A stretch of 64,000 nt of DNA from Mycobacterium sp. M26 (GTDB lineage: Bacteria > Actinomycetota > Actinomycetes > Mycobacteriales > Mycobacteriaceae): contig NZ_LN929907.1 of the NCBI RefSeq assembly GCF_001494595.1, positions 1,431,468 to 1,495,467 of the forward strand. Reading direction: 5' to 3'. Within the stretch, counting starts at the first letter, position 1, and each line of letters opens with the position of its first letter. Shown piece after piece: positions 32,918-42,282 of this stretch. Under the pieces are notes generated by a model, which was not told where the DNA came from, made no database searches, and was given only the letters and a program-made list of their open reading frames with translations. The position numbers and the translations under genes are program-made.

Positions 32918-33613
32918 CTACATCCCGAACTCGGAGTGGATGTTGTCGATGCCGTGCCGCATGGCGTCCAGGGTGTCCTGCCGGGCCCGCAGCTTGCTCG
33001 CCAGATGCGCACCCGCATTGAGGGTGGTGAACTCCGCGGCAGCCTCCAGCGCGCGGGGCAGCACCTGCTCGGGCAGCACGATCTCGTCCACCCAGCCGCC
33101 GGCCTGTGCGGTCTCGCCGAAGAACACCTTGGCCAGCCCGACCGCCTGCTGATAGGCCGATCGTGTGAGCCGAAGCTTCATCACCTCCAGGGCCGGGTAG
33201 GGCAGGACCATCCCGATCGCGACCTCGTTGGCCTGAAAGTTGTAGCTGTGGGCGGCGATCCGGTGGTCGAAGCTGCAGGCCAGGAAGGCGCCCATGGCGA
33301 TGGCATGCCCGGTGATGGCAGCGACGACCGGCTTGGGGAACGACAGCAGGCGATGAGAGAGGTTGAAGCCAGCCTGCAGCATCGCGATCGAGGCATTGAT
33401 ATCGCCGGAGCGGAACACCTTGAGGTCGAAGCCGCCGCTGAACACCCGCTCACTGCCGGCCAGCACCACCGCGCCGGCGTCATCGGCCTCGGCGCGGTCA
33501 AGGGCGGTGTTGATCTCCTGCAGCGTGCTCGGGCTGAGCACGTTGACCTTGCCGTCGTCGAGTGTGATCACGGCGATCGCGTCGTCCTTGCGATAACTCA
33601 CCGGCCCGCTCAT
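32918..33613 (-). CDS. echA3: Enoyl-CoA hydratase/isomerase family protein EchA3
   Basis: A 231-residue crotonase-fold protein, the same length as M. tuberculosis EchA3 (Rv0632c) and near the same had/sec block. Shared motifs are DDGKVNVL, RVFSGGFDLKVF, PKPVVAAITGHAIAMGAF, NEVAIGM and LTRSAYQQAVGLAK. The fold binds acyl-CoA; the oxyanion-hole backbone positions are conserved. ATG 33613 has AAGGAG 5 nt upstream. The precise reaction (hydratase, isomerase or other) is uncertain. Confidence 0.88.
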   Translation of the reverse strand: MSGPVSYRKDDAIAVITLDDGKVNVLSPSTLQEINTALDRAEADDAGAVVLAGSERVFSGGFDLKVFRSGDINASIAMLQAGFNLSHRLLSFPKPVVAAITGHAIAMGAFLACSFDHRIAAHSYNFQANEVAIGMVLPYPALEVMKLRLTRSAYQQAVGLAKVFFGETAQAGGWVDEIVLPEQVLPRALEAAAEFTTLNAGAHLASKLRARQDTLDAMRHGIDNIHSEFGM

Positions 33614-33689
33614 GGAAGCTCCTTCGTCGCAGCGTCAATGCGGATCGACGTTACGTAACAAAGTTCCGATTGCCAAGAGGCAATCCGGA

Positions 33690-34499
33690 TCAGCCATGGC
33701 GGGGGAGTCGAACCACCTCGGTCGGGGGCTCGAATTGGTTTCGACGCCAACGGCTCTGGGTCTCCTCGGCGGCCCGCCGCATCCGCTGGATCTCCGCGCG
33801 CAGCACATCGGCCCGGGTTTCCTTGCAGGCGAACTGGAAGTAGTCCAGCAACGTGCGCAGCAGTTCGAGCTTCTCGCGTTCCCGTTTGGCCAGATCGTGG
33901 CTGGTGAGCAGGTCCACGCGGCGGACCGGCGGCAGAGTTGCCCAGTCCAGCGAGATCTTGCTGCGGTAGACGCGGCGTCTGCGGCCAAACGTCCGGCTCC
34001 ACCAGCCCGGTGCGGCGGTCCGGTCGTAGTAGGTCACCGCGCCGTCGAACCGGGACCCGATCGACGACCCGATCTGCTCGCGGTCGATCGCTGAATCCCA
34101 GACCGTGCGCCACTCCTGGGTCGGTGCGAGCTCTGGAATGCTCTGCGGGAGAGCAAGTTCCACGATATCGGCGAAGCCGTCCTCGGCCTGTTCGTAGCGG
34201 GCCACCGTGGGCGGAGTCTTGAAGGCCAGTTCGACGTCGTAGGCCGCCGATGTGCCGTAGTTGCGCACGACCAACTCGATCACGTGCCAGTCGGCCGCAT
34301 GCGACTCCATGAACACCGCGACGTGCGGGCGTAGCTGTTTGTCAGTGTTGTCCTGTTGCCGACGGATCTGCCGATGCGTGTACAGCAGCGCCAGCAACCC
34401 CAGCAGCACAGCTGCCCAGGCGGCTACCACCAGCCACGTTCCGGCCCCGACCCCGGTTACATCTCCCCACAGATCCGCGAGCGTGCTCGCGTTTTCCAC
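33690..34499 (-). CDS. Membrane-anchored hypothetical protein
   Basis: A 269-residue protein with one N-terminal transmembrane helix (about residues 21-42), then a cytosolic part with a beta-rich section (ELVVRNYGTSAAYDVELAF, PELAPTQEWRTVWDS) and a charged helical C-terminus (KREREKLELLRTLLDYF). The family is not recognised. It sits between echA3 and a GH25-like gene in the same orientation, separated from both, so an operon is not certain. Confidence 0.6.
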   Translation of the reverse strand: MENASTLADLWGDVTGVGAGTWLVVAAWAAVLLGLLALLYTHRQIRRQQDNTDKQLRPHVAVFMESHAADWHVIELVVRNYGTSAAYDVELAFKTPPTVARYEQAEDGFADIVELALPQSIPELAPTQEWRTVWDSAIDREQIGSSIGSRFDGAVTYYDRTAAPGWWSRTFGRRRRVYRSKISLDWATLPPVRRVDLLTSHDLAKREREKLELLRTLLDYFQFACKETRADVLRAEIQRMRRAAEETQSRWRRNQFEPPTEVVRLPRHG

Positions 34500-34562
34500 C
34501 CACCGCTTATATCACGGTCAGCCGAACGTTTCAGTATTGACGATAGTGAAAGATATTGGGGC

Positions 34563-35264
34563 TCAGGCGAGTCGGCGCTGCGCAGCGTACGGGCTGGCCT
34601 GTAGTAAAGCCCGGCGGCGCCGTGCGGCGAGTTGGACCGGAAGCACCGGAGAAATCCCGCACGCGGACGCGAACTGCTCTGCGGTCAGGCCGTCGGCGGA
34701 GTTCATGTCGCACCGGCCGAACGGCGACGCCCCTTCGGGCAGCCCGCCGCCGTACCCCTGGCCGTCGGTGTACTGGTGGGCGACCTTGCCCGGATGCGGC
34801 GGGTTGGAACCGTAGGCGGCGACCACCAAGCGGATGCCTGGCGGCTTGTCCGGCCACAGTCGGTTCAGATCGTCCACGTTGCCGTACCCGATCACCTTGG
34901 CCGTCGAACCAACGTAGGCGCCCACCTCCCGGTAGGCCGCGTTGATTCCCGCGGATTGGTCACCGGTGATCTGCCCGCCCCACGACTCGACGTCGATCAT
35001 CACCGCCATCCGCGGATGTGGTGCTCGCACTTGGGATCTGAACGTCGCCACCGTCTGCTGCCAGTTGGTCCGCCAGACGAAGTAGGCGATGAAGAACACC
35101 AGGCGCCCGTTGTCGACATTGCGCAGACACCAGCCGTAGTTATTGACCCACCGGCGGTCGCGGTAGGTGCCGTCATTGGACCGGATGCACAACACCGGGT
35201 AGGGGTAGGTGTCGTTGACCCCGACCTGCCACTCGGAAACGTCGGCGTAGAGGGTGTCGGCCAC
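34563..35264 (-). CDS. GH25-like glycoside hydrolase-fold protein
   Basis: A 233-residue protein starting VADTLYADVSEWQ, the typical first strand of GH25/lysozyme-like TIM barrels, with MAVMIDVESWGG carrying the acidic pair and a later YGNVDDLN. Proteins of this type occur in mycobacteria and mycobacteriophages, where some act on peptidoglycan. No signal peptide is present. GTG 35264 was chosen because GGAA lies just upstream and the fold starts there; the upstream frame overlaps the divergent gene. Confidence 0.65.
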   Translation of the reverse strand: MADTLYADVSEWQVGVNDTYPYPVLCIRSNDGTYRDRRWVNNYGWCLRNVDNGRLVFFIAYFVWRTNWQQTVATFRSQVRAPHPRMAVMIDVESWGGQITGDQSAGINAAYREVGAYVGSTAKVIGYGNVDDLNRLWPDKPPGIRLVVAAYGSNPPHPGKVAHQYTDGQGYGGGLPEGASPFGRCDMNSADGLTAEQFASACGISPVLPVQLAARRRRALLQASPYAAQRRLA

Positions 35265-35335
35265 GAATTCCAGCGTGCCACGCCGATCGGGTGTTCCCGC
35301 GCGCGAGTTGGCGCTGGCATGGTCAAATTTGTCGC

Positions 35336-36670
35336 ATGCGCAACTTCCGGCGTTTGGCCGCAGTCCTGCTCGCACTGTTCAGCGCCGTGGTTCTCGGCGT
35401 TGCCTCGATATTCACGTCGGCGGTGACGCTGGCCGCGACGACCGCGCTGATCGTGCCCGGGACCGGAACCCCCGACGCCGATGCCGTCACCAATTTCAAG
35501 ACGAACGTCCAGACCTACTACCTGGGCGACACCTCCTGCACGGCGCCGAGCTGTGTGCTGACCGGCATCCCGTACCCGGCGTCGTTGTGGCCGCTGGTGG
35601 GCGGCCTGACCGCACCCAAATGGGACCAGTCGGTAGCCACCGGCGTCGGGCACCTCAACAGCGCGCTGATCAACACGCTCGACTCGACCACCGACCCGAT
35701 CGTCATCTTCGGGTTCTCGCAGGGCGCAGCGGTGGTATCCAACGAGATCACCAACCTGCTGACTTTGGACAGCTCGATCAAGAACCGTCTGCAGGTTGTC
35801 GTCGCCGGCAACCCGGATCGGCCCAACGGCGGCATCTGGACCCGTCTCGGACCGCTCAGCTACATTCCGATCCTCGACGTCGAGACCGGTGATGCGACAC
35901 CGACCGACACCGGTTTTCCGGTCACCGACATCGCCTTCGAGTACGACCCGGTCGGTGATGCGCCCGCTTATCCGCTCAACCTGCTGGCCACGGTGAACGC
36001 GGTGATGGGTTTGATCTTCATCCACACCACCTACATCGCGCCCAACAGCAAGACCAGCCCGACGGCACTGCCTGACGGATACACCGCCGCCGAACTAGCA
36101 GCGCAATTGGATCCGGCGCAGCATCCGGAGAACTTCAAGTACTACAACGACACGACCTACGTCACCATCCCGACGAAGATCCTGCCGATCATGCAGCCAC
36201 TGGTGCTGCTGGGGGCGGCCACCGGTCTCGGCAGAATCACCACGCCCATCGTGGACCTGCTCTCGCCCGCGCTGCGGGTTCTCATCGACACCGGCTATGA
36301 CAGGACCACCAATCCCGGTGTCTACACGCCTTTCCGGTTGATCCCGCGGGTCAACCCACTGGAGGTTGCTGTCGACTTCGTCAACGCCGTCGGCCAGGGC
36401 ATCAACCAGGCCATCGAGGACATCAAAACGGGCGCCACTGTTCCGGCAGGTGCGGCCGCGCCGGCGGCTGCCACGCCGCTGCGCAGTGTCGCCTCATCGG
36501 TCAGAGCCAGTGCGGCGGCAGCGACCCCGCGGTCGGCCTCGGCCGTACGCAAACCGCTGAGCGCGTCGTCGACGAAGAGTGGTGGTGCGGCGGGTGCGGC
36601 CGACACCACGACGTCGTCGCCGTCCGGGCGTCACGAGTCGGTGGGCCACAGCGCGCGCAACGCGGCCTAG
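35336..36670 (+). CDS. Secreted PE-PPE-domain serine hydrolase
   Basis: A 444-residue exported protein with a signal peptide (RRLAAVLLALFSAVVLG, cleavage near TLA), then the PE-PPE alpha/beta hydrolase domain: ALIVPGTGTPDADAV, GHLNSAL, the nucleophile elbow GFSQGAAV, and GNPDRPNGG. There is no PE or PPE N-terminal module, so it uses Sec rather than type VII export. The C-terminal 90 residues are Ala/Ser/Thr-rich and low complexity. Likely esterase/lipase activity outside the cell. ATG 35336 is used. Confidence 0.87.
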   Translation: MRNFRRLAAVLLALFSAVVLGVASIFTSAVTLAATTALIVPGTGTPDADAVTNFKTNVQTYYLGDTSCTAPSCVLTGIPYPASLWPLVGGLTAPKWDQSVATGVGHLNSALINTLDSTTDPIVIFGFSQGAAVVSNEITNLLTLDSSIKNRLQVVVAGNPDRPNGGIWTRLGPLSYIPILDVETGDATPTDTGFPVTDIAFEYDPVGDAPAYPLNLLATVNAVMGLIFIHTTYIAPNSKTSPTALPDGYTAAELAAQLDPAQHPENFKYYNDTTYVTIPTKILPIMQPLVLLGAATGLGRITTPIVDLLSPALRVLIDTGYDRTTNPGVYTPFRLIPRVNPLEVAVDFVNAVGQGINQAIEDIKTGATVPAGAAAPAAATPLRSVASSVRASAAAATPRSASAVRKPLSASSTKSGGAAGAADTTTSSPSGRHESVGHSARNAA

Positions 36671-36683
36671 CGTTGGCGGCGGG

Positions 36684-37400
36684 TCAGCCGCCCATGAACG
36701 AACGCCACTGATCCAGGTTCGACACCCGGTAGACGTAGTTGGACCGCTTGACGTCGGACAGCGCCGCGCTGGGCTCCGCCGAATACCAGTGCCCGGGGAA
36801 CACCGTCGGGTCGCCGGGCAGATCAGCCAGCTGCTGCAGGCTGCGGAACATCTCGTCGACGTCGCCGCCGGGGAAGTCGGTACGTCCGCAGCCGTCGAGG
36901 AACAAGGTGTCACCGGCCACCAGCCGGCCATCGAGCAGGAAGCACTGACTGCCCGGTGTGTGGCCAGGGGTGTGCAGCAGTTCGATCTCGATATCGCCCA
37001 CGGCGACCTTGTCGCGGTGCTCGTGGGTGGTCAGCTCACTCATCGGGATGCCGGTGGTCCGCGACACCCACAGCGCCTCGTGGGTATTGACGTGCACCGG
37101 GACACTGACCCGCTCGAGCAGCTCAGCCAGGCCCTTGAGGGTGAAGCCCATCATGGTTCCGCCGACATGGTCGGGGTGATGGTGGGTGACCAGGACCCCC
37201 GACAGGTGCATGCCATCGGCTTCCAGGGCGTCCAGCAGGTCACCGGCGGCGTAGGCGGGGTCGACGACCACCGTGTCACCGGTCTCCCGGTCACCGATCA
37301 GATAGGCGAAGTTGCGCATCTGCTGCGCGATCATGTCGCCGGGCGCGAAGTCTCGGCCGGAGAGAAGTTGGCGGAAGTACAGCCGGTCCGTCGATGACAT
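36684..37400 (-). CDS. MBL-fold hydrolase, glyoxalase II-like
   Basis: A 238-residue metallo-beta-lactamase-fold enzyme with the metal motif THHHPDHVGG, a second ligand in HTPGHTPGS, an Asp in VAGDTLF and a final His in FPGHWYS. It matches the position of M. tuberculosis Rv0634c (glyoxalase II) just before the tRNA-Thr gene. It would hydrolyse thioesters such as S-lactoyl conjugates; in mycobacteria the thiol would be mycothiol, which is inference. Confidence 0.87.
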   Translation of the reverse strand: MSSTDRLYFRQLLSGRDFAPGDMIAQQMRNFAYLIGDRETGDTVVVDPAYAAGDLLDALEADGMHLSGVLVTHHHPDHVGGTMMGFTLKGLAELLERVSVPVHVNTHEALWVSRTTGIPMSELTTHEHRDKVAVGDIEIELLHTPGHTPGSQCFLLDGRLVAGDTLFLDGCGRTDFPGGDVDEMFRSLQQLADLPGDPTVFPGHWYSAEPSAALSDVKRSNYVYRVSNLDQWRSFMGG

Positions 37401-37528
37401 GACCTCAGCCTATGGCGTCGGAACAGGGCGCTGAATTTCGCCCCTCGACGAGCGGTTTGGCTGAGCCGAGCCGCAGGCTGTACCCTTTTCAAGGCCCACG
37501 GCGCGGTTCGTCCGAGTCCGCGGGTCAG

Positions 37529-37601
37529 GCCCCCTTAGCTCAGTCGGCAGAGCGTTTCCATGGTAAGGAAAAGGTCAACGGTTCGATTCCGTTAGGGGGC
37601 T
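37529..37601 (+). tRNA. tRNA-Thr (GGT)
   Basis: A 73-nt cloverleaf: acceptor GCCCCCT/AGGGGGC, D arm AGCTCAGTCGGCAGAGC, anticodon loop ATGGTAA (anticodon GGT), T loop TTCGATT and discriminator T. CCA is not encoded. It heads the tRNA-Thr, tRNA-Met, rpmG, hadABC group as in other mycobacteria. A weak promoter candidate (TTGGCT at 37457, TACCCT at 37481) is upstream. Confidence 0.95.
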
Positions 37602-37638
37602 CGGTGGACGCGAGCGGAGCGCCGCCCGCGCCTATCGG

Positions 37639-37712
37639 GGCGGTGTAGCTCAGCTGGTTAGAGCGCACGACTCATAATCGTGAGGTCGGGAGATCGAGCC
37701 TCCCCACCGCTA
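37639..37712 (+). tRNA. tRNA-Met (CAT), elongator type
   Basis: A 74-nt cloverleaf: acceptor GGCGGTG/CACCGCT (first pair G-U), D arm AGCTCAGCTGGTTAGAGC, anticodon stem CACGA/TCGTG with loop CTCATAA (anticodon CAT), T stem GGGAG/CTCCC and discriminator A. The T loop reads ATCGAGC, so position 54 is A instead of the near-universal T. An elongator is favoured because the acceptor end has a G-U first pair rather than the initiator mismatch. Confidence 0.92.
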
Positions 37713-37751
37713 CAGGAACGAACTACGAGAGCGTGAAAGAGGGCAACAACC

Positions 37752-37919
37752 GTGGCCTCCAGTACTGACGTCCGGCCGAAGATCACTTTGGCCTGCGAGG
37801 TGTGCAAGCACCGCAATTACATCACCAAGAAGAACCGCCGCAACGACCCTGATCGGCTGGAGCTGAAGAAGTTCTGCCCGAACTGTGGCACGCATCAGCC
37901 GCACAAAGAGTCGCGCTGA
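37752..37919 (+). CDS. rpmG: 50S ribosomal protein L33 (zinc form)
   Basis: A 55-residue protein starting [21 protein letters not shown], with a zinc ribbon made by CEVC and CPNC. This is the Cys-containing L33 version encoded upstream of hadA in mycobacteria (rpmG2). GTG 37752. It is a component of the large ribosomal subunit near the E site. Confidence 0.95.
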   Translation: MASSTDVRPKITLACEVCKHRNYITKKNRRNDPDRLELKKFCPNCGTHQPHKESR

Positions 37920-37973
37920 TTGCGCCCGGCCGCCGCGGCGGCCGGAGAAATGTAAGTAGGTAGGTTCTAGCCC

Positions 37974-38453
37974 GTGGCGTTGTCCCAGACTCTCGTCGGA
38001 ACGCACTACCGCTATCCCGATCACTATGCGGTGGAGCGCGAGAAGATTCGCGAGTACGCGCGGGCCGTCAAGAACGACGACGCGGTGTTCTTGTCCGAGG
38101 AATCCGCCGCTGAACTCGGCTATGACGCTCTTCCAGCTCCGCTGACCTTCATCAGCGTGTTCAGCTACGTCGCGCAGACGGCCTTCTTCGAGCACGCCAA
38201 TATCGGTATCTCCGACCGCCAGATCGTCCAGATCGACCAGAAGCTGGAGTTCTTCGCCCCGGTTACGGCCGGCGACAAGCTCTACTGCGACGTCTACCTG
38301 GATTCGATCCGGCAGGCGCACGGAACCGACATCATCGTCACCAAGAACATCGTCACCAACCAGGACGGCACCGTAGTCCAAGCGGCCTACACCACCCTGG
38401 CTGGGCGAACCGAGGAAAACGGAGAGAGTGGCTTCAACGATGGCACTGCGTGA
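37974..38453 (+). CDS. hadA: (3R)-hydroxyacyl-ACP dehydratase subunit HadA
   Basis: A 159-residue hotdog-fold subunit without the catalytic dyad, starting with MALSQTLVGTHYRYPDHYAVEREKI-type residues and the LAGR...DGTA end, closely matching M. tuberculosis HadA (158 aa). HadA gives substrate binding and stability in the HadAB dehydratase of FAS-II, which dehydrates 3-hydroxyacyl-ACP during mycolic acid chain elongation. GTG 37974. It overlaps hadB by 14 nt. Confidence 0.95.
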   Translation: MALSQTLVGTHYRYPDHYAVEREKIREYARAVKNDDAVFLSEESAAELGYDALPAPLTFISVFSYVAQTAFFEHANIGISDRQIVQIDQKLEFFAPVTAGDKLYCDVYLDSIRQAHGTDIIVTKNIVTNQDGTVVQAAYTTLAGRTEENGESGFNDGTA

Positions 38454-38868
38454 GTTCAGTTCAGTCAAGGTCGGCGAGGAGCTGCCGGAGCGGGTCATCA
38501 CCCTGACCCGGGCGGACCTGGTCAACTATGCCGGCGTGTCCGGCGACCTCAACCCGATCCACTGGGACGACGAGATCGCCAAGCAGGTCGGCCTGGACAC
38601 CGCGATCGCCCACGGCATGCTGACCATGGGCCTCGGCGGCGGCTACGTCAGCTCCTGGGTCGGCGATCCGGGCGCCGTCAGCGAGTACAACGTGCGCTTC
38701 ACCGCGATCGTGCCGGTCCCCAACGACGGCGTGGGCGCTGAACTCGTGTTCAACGGACGCATCAAGTCGGTCGACGAGGACAACAAGACCGTGACTATCG
38801 CGTTGACCGGAACCCACAACGGCAAGAAGATCTTCGGCCGCGCCATCGCGATCGCGAAGCTGGCGTAG
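38440..38868 (+). CDS. hadB: (3R)-hydroxyacyl-ACP dehydratase catalytic subunit HadB
   Basis: A 142-residue hotdog protein, the same length as M. tuberculosis HadB. The catalytic Asp and His lie in GDLNPIHWDD, followed by AHGMLTMG. It forms active dehydratases with HadA and with HadC in the FAS-II cycle. ATG 38440 (MALREFSSVKVG) matches the family start; an in-frame GTG at 38428 is less likely. Confidence 0.96.
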   Translation: MALREFSSVKVGEELPERVITLTRADLVNYAGVSGDLNPIHWDDEIAKQVGLDTAIAHGMLTMGLGGGYVSSWVGDPGAVSEYNVRFTAIVPVPNDGVGAELVFNGRIKSVDEDNKTVTIALTGTHNGKKIFGRAIAIAKLA

Positions 38869-38870
38869 TC

Positions 38871-39398
38871 ATGGCGCTGAAGACAGATATCCGCGGCATG
38901 GTCTGGGCCTACCCCGACCCCTTCGTGGTGGGTCGTGAGCAGATCCGCCAGTACGCCAAGTCGGTCAAAGCCAACGATCCGGTGAGCGTCGACCCGGAGG
39001 CGGCGGCCGCCATGGGATACGACGGCCTGGTCGCGCCGTTGACGTTTGTCTCGATCATCGCGGTGATGACTCAGCGACACTTCTTCCAGCATGTCGACGT
39101 GGGCTTCGAGACGATGCAGATCGTCCAGGTGGATCAGAAGTTCCAGTTCCTCCGGCCCATCGTGGAGGGCGACGTGTTGCGCGCCACGATGTACATCGAC
39201 TCCGTCGACGAGCGGTTCGGAGCGGACATCGTTACCTCCCGAAACGTGCTCACCGATGACAAGACCGGCGAGCCGGTGTTGGTGGCCTTCACCACGCTGA
39301 TGGGCCACGAGGGTGACAACTCGATCTCGGCGGGCTGGGACCCGGAGACCGGGCAGGTCTTGCGCAAGCCTGTCCGCCACGATGACGACGCGGATTAA
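38871..39398 (+). CDS. hadC: (3R)-hydroxyacyl-ACP dehydratase subunit HadC
   Basis: A 175-residue hotdog protein related to HadA (MALKTDIRGMVWAYPDPFVVG, VAPLTFVSIIAV, METMQIVQVDQKF-type core, FTTLMGHEGD), a little longer than M. tuberculosis HadC. It pairs with HadB to dehydrate longer meromycolic intermediates. It starts 2 nt after hadB. Confidence 0.95.
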   Translation: MALKTDIRGMVWAYPDPFVVGREQIRQYAKSVKANDPVSVDPEAAAAMGYDGLVAPLTFVSIIAVMTQRHFFQHVDVGFETMQIVQVDQKFQFLRPIVEGDVLRATMYIDSVDERFGADIVTSRNVLTDDKTGEPVLVAFTTLMGHEGDNSISAGWDPETGQVLRKPVRHDDDAD

Positions 39399-39472
39399 CA
39401 CCTGCTCGGTGTGCCGTTGTACACTCGGACCTCGGGGTTTTCCCACGTAAGCGCGCTGTCCGTCGGTTCGGG

Positions 39473-39502
39473 TTGACCGAACGGGGAGCGCGCGAGTTAT
39501 GT
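39473..39502 (+). promoter_or_regulatory. Putative tRNA-Trp promoter
   Basis: TTGACC (39473-39478) and TTATGT (39497-39502) are 18 bp apart, and the tRNA begins 14 nt after the -10. The -35 lies within a structured region: GCGCGCT (39451-39457) can pair with AGCGCGC (39487-39493) around an inner GTTCGG/CCGAAC stem, which may instead end hadC transcription. Confidence 0.4.
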
Positions 39503-39516
39503 GGGGGCCCAAGCAG

Positions 39517-39589
<73 letters not shown>

Positions 39590-39679
39590 CTCAACTGAAT
39601 AGGTAATGGTGGACACTGGAGGGTGCACACCGGGCTGGGGATACTCAGCCCATCCGGACTCGACATAAAGGAGCATGCG

Positions 39680-40093
39680 GTGAGCGACGAGCGCGACAGT
39701 GCTGACGCCGCAGGCGACCCCACATCGGACGTCGTGAGCCGTCCGGCGCGTCCGACGGGCAAGCGGACCCGGCAGCGTGCCGGTGCCACCGCGCTGGCCG
39801 AGCCGGAGGAAGCCGAGTCGAGCGCCGAGGAACTCGGCGTCGACGAGAAGAAGCCGGGCAAGAAGGCCACGAAGCCGAAGAAGGCCAAGACCGGACCGTC
39901 GCGCAATCCCTTCGTGTTCGTGTGGAACTACCTCAAGCAGGTGGTTGCCGAACTGCGCAAGGTGATCTGGCCCAACCGCAAGCAGATGGTCAGCTACACC
40001 ACGGTGGTGCTGCTGTTCCTGGCTTTCATGGTGGCCCTGATCGGCGGCGTGGACCTGGGTCTGGCCAAGCTAGTGCTGCTGGTATTCGGCTGA
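39680..40093 (+). CDS. secE: Preprotein translocase subunit SecE
   Basis: A 137-residue protein with a long charged N-terminal region rich in Lys/Glu typical of actinobacterial SecE, then the conserved [24 protein letters not shown] amphipathic motif (broken here in wording only) and one transmembrane helix ending [10 protein letters not shown]. It is a core part of the SecYEG channel. GTG 39680 with AAAGGAG upstream is preferred over the frame opening at 39623. Confidence 0.95.
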   Translation: MSDERDSADAAGDPTSDVVSRPARPTGKRTRQRAGATALAEPEEAESSAEELGVDEKKPGKKATKPKKAKTGPSRNPFVFVWNYLKQVVAELRKVIWPNRKQMVSYTTVVLLFLAFMVALIGGVDLGLAKLVLLVFG

Positions 40094-40906
<813 letters not shown>

Positions 40907-40960
40907 TAATCGGGCGCTTGCGCCCACTAAGAAAAAGCACAGTAAGGAAATCGAACACCC

Positions 40961-41389
40961 ATGGCCCCCAAGAAGAAGGTCGCCGGGCTGATCAAGCTGC
41001 AGATCCAGGCCGGGCAGGCCAACCCCGCCCCGCCGGTCGGCCCTGCGCTCGGCCAGCATGGCGTCAACATCATGGAGTTCTGCAAGGCGTACAACGCTGC
41101 GACGGAGAACCAGCGCGGGAACATCATCCCCGTCGAGATCACCGTCTACGAGGATCGCAGCTTCACCTTCGAACTCAAGACCCCGCCCGCCGCTCGGCTG
41201 CTGCTGAAGGCTGCCGGTGTGCAGAAGGGTTCGGCCGAGCCGCACAAGACCAAGGTCGCCAAGGTGACCTGGGATCAGGTGCGCGAGATCGCCGAGACCA
41301 AGAAGGCCGACCTCAACGCCAACGACATCGACCAGGCCGCCAAGATCATCGCCGGCACCGCCCGGTCGATGGGCATCACGGTCGAATAG
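40961..41389 (+). CDS. rplK: 50S ribosomal protein L11
   Basis: A 142-residue L11 with the family core [30 protein letters not shown] and the RNA-binding C-terminal domain ([11 protein letters not shown] end). It forms the GTPase-associated centre with 23S rRNA. ATG 40961 with AAGGAAA upstream. It precedes rplA as in nearly all bacteria. Confidence 0.97.
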   Translation: MAPKKKVAGLIKLQIQAGQANPAPPVGPALGQHGVNIMEFCKAYNAATENQRGNIIPVEITVYEDRSFTFELKTPPAARLLLKAAGVQKGSAEPHKTKVAKVTWDQVREIAETKKADLNANDIDQAAKIIAGTARSMGITVE

Positions 41390-41521
41390 ATTTCGTCGAG
41401 TCAGAACTGACGCAGGAGAAGTTCGAGTAACCCTCTGCGTAGGTTCTATCTCAACGAGAAGTAGGACGTGGGAGAGCCCGCTTCGGCTCGCCAACCACAA
41501 CTCTCAACTAGGAGAAGAACA
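41390..41521 (+). promoter_or_regulatory. rplK-rplA intergenic leader, possible L1 regulatory RNA
   Basis: A 132-bp spacer before rplA. A small hairpin GAGCC (41474-41478)/GGCTC (41485-41489) lies about 35 nt before the start codon. L1 autoregulation through a leader hairpin is known in many bacteria, but the exact mycobacterial motif is not confirmed here. No ORF is seen. Confidence 0.3.
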
Positions 41522-42232
41522 ATGAGCAAGACCAGCAAGGCATACCGGGAAGCTGCCGAGAAGGTCGACAAGACCCGGCTCTACACCCCGCTCGAGGCGG
41601 CCAAGCTCGCCAAGGAAACCTCGTCAAAGAAGCAGGACGCGACCGTTGAGGTGGCGATCCGCCTCGGCGTCGACCCCCGCAAGGCCGACCAGATGGTGCG
41701 CGGCACCGTCAACCTGCCCAACGGCACCGGTAAGACGGCGCGCGTCGCGGTGTTCGCGGTGGGCGAGAAGGCTGAGGCGGCCCTGGCTGCCGGCGCCGAC
41801 GTCGTCGGTAGCGACGACCTGATCGAGAAGATCCAGGGCGGCTTCCTGGACTTCGATGCCGCGATCGCCACGCCCGACCAGATGGCCAAGGTGGGTCGCA
41901 TCGCCCGCGTGCTGGGCCCGCGCGGTCTGATGCCGAACCCCAAGACCGGCACCGTCACCCCCGATGTGGCCAAGGCCGTAACCGACATCAAGGGCGGCAA
42001 GATCAACTTCCGCGTCGACAAGCAGGCCAACCTGCACTTCGTGATCGGCAAGGCGTCGTTCGACGAGAAGAAGCTCGTCGAGAACTACGGTGCCGCGCTC
42101 GACGAGGTGCTGCGGGCCAAGCCGTCCTCGTCGAAGGGCCGCTACCTCAAGAAGATCACCGTGTCGACGACCACCGGCCCGGGCATCCCGGTCGATCCCG
42201 CCGTCACGCGCAACTTCACCGAAGAGTCCTAA
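41522..42232 (+). CDS. rplA: 50S ribosomal protein L1
   Basis: A 236-residue L1 with [50 protein letters not shown] and the [21 protein letters not shown] region. It binds 23S rRNA at the L1 stalk and can repress its own mRNA. ATG 41522 with AGGAGAAG upstream; the frame opening at 41468 lacks family sequence. A strong hairpin follows. Confidence 0.97.
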   Translation: MSKTSKAYREAAEKVDKTRLYTPLEAAKLAKETSSKKQDATVEVAIRLGVDPRKADQMVRGTVNLPNGTGKTARVAVFAVGEKAEAALAAGADVVGSDDLIEKIQGGFLDFDAAIATPDQMAKVGRIARVLGPRGLMPNPKTGTVTPDVAKAVTDIKGGKINFRVDKQANLHFVIGKASFDEKKLVENYGAALDEVLRAKPSSSKGRYLKKITVSTTTGPGIPVDPAVTRNFTEES

Positions 42233-42244
42233 AAGCTTTTCGTT

Positions 42245-42278
42245 CGAATGGCCACCTACTGCGGTAGGTGGCCATTCG
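42245..42278. terminator. Terminator after rplA
   Basis: A perfect 15-bp stem (42245-42259 with 42264-42278) and 4-nt loop between rplA and the convergent EEP-family gene. Confidence 0.85.
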
Positions 42279-42282
42279 TCGT

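Noticed and set aside
40912-40925. Terminator between nusG and rplK
   Set aside because: GGGCGC-TT-GCGCCC is only a six-bp stem with a very short loop and no T tract; read-through into rplK is expected, though mild attenuation is possible.
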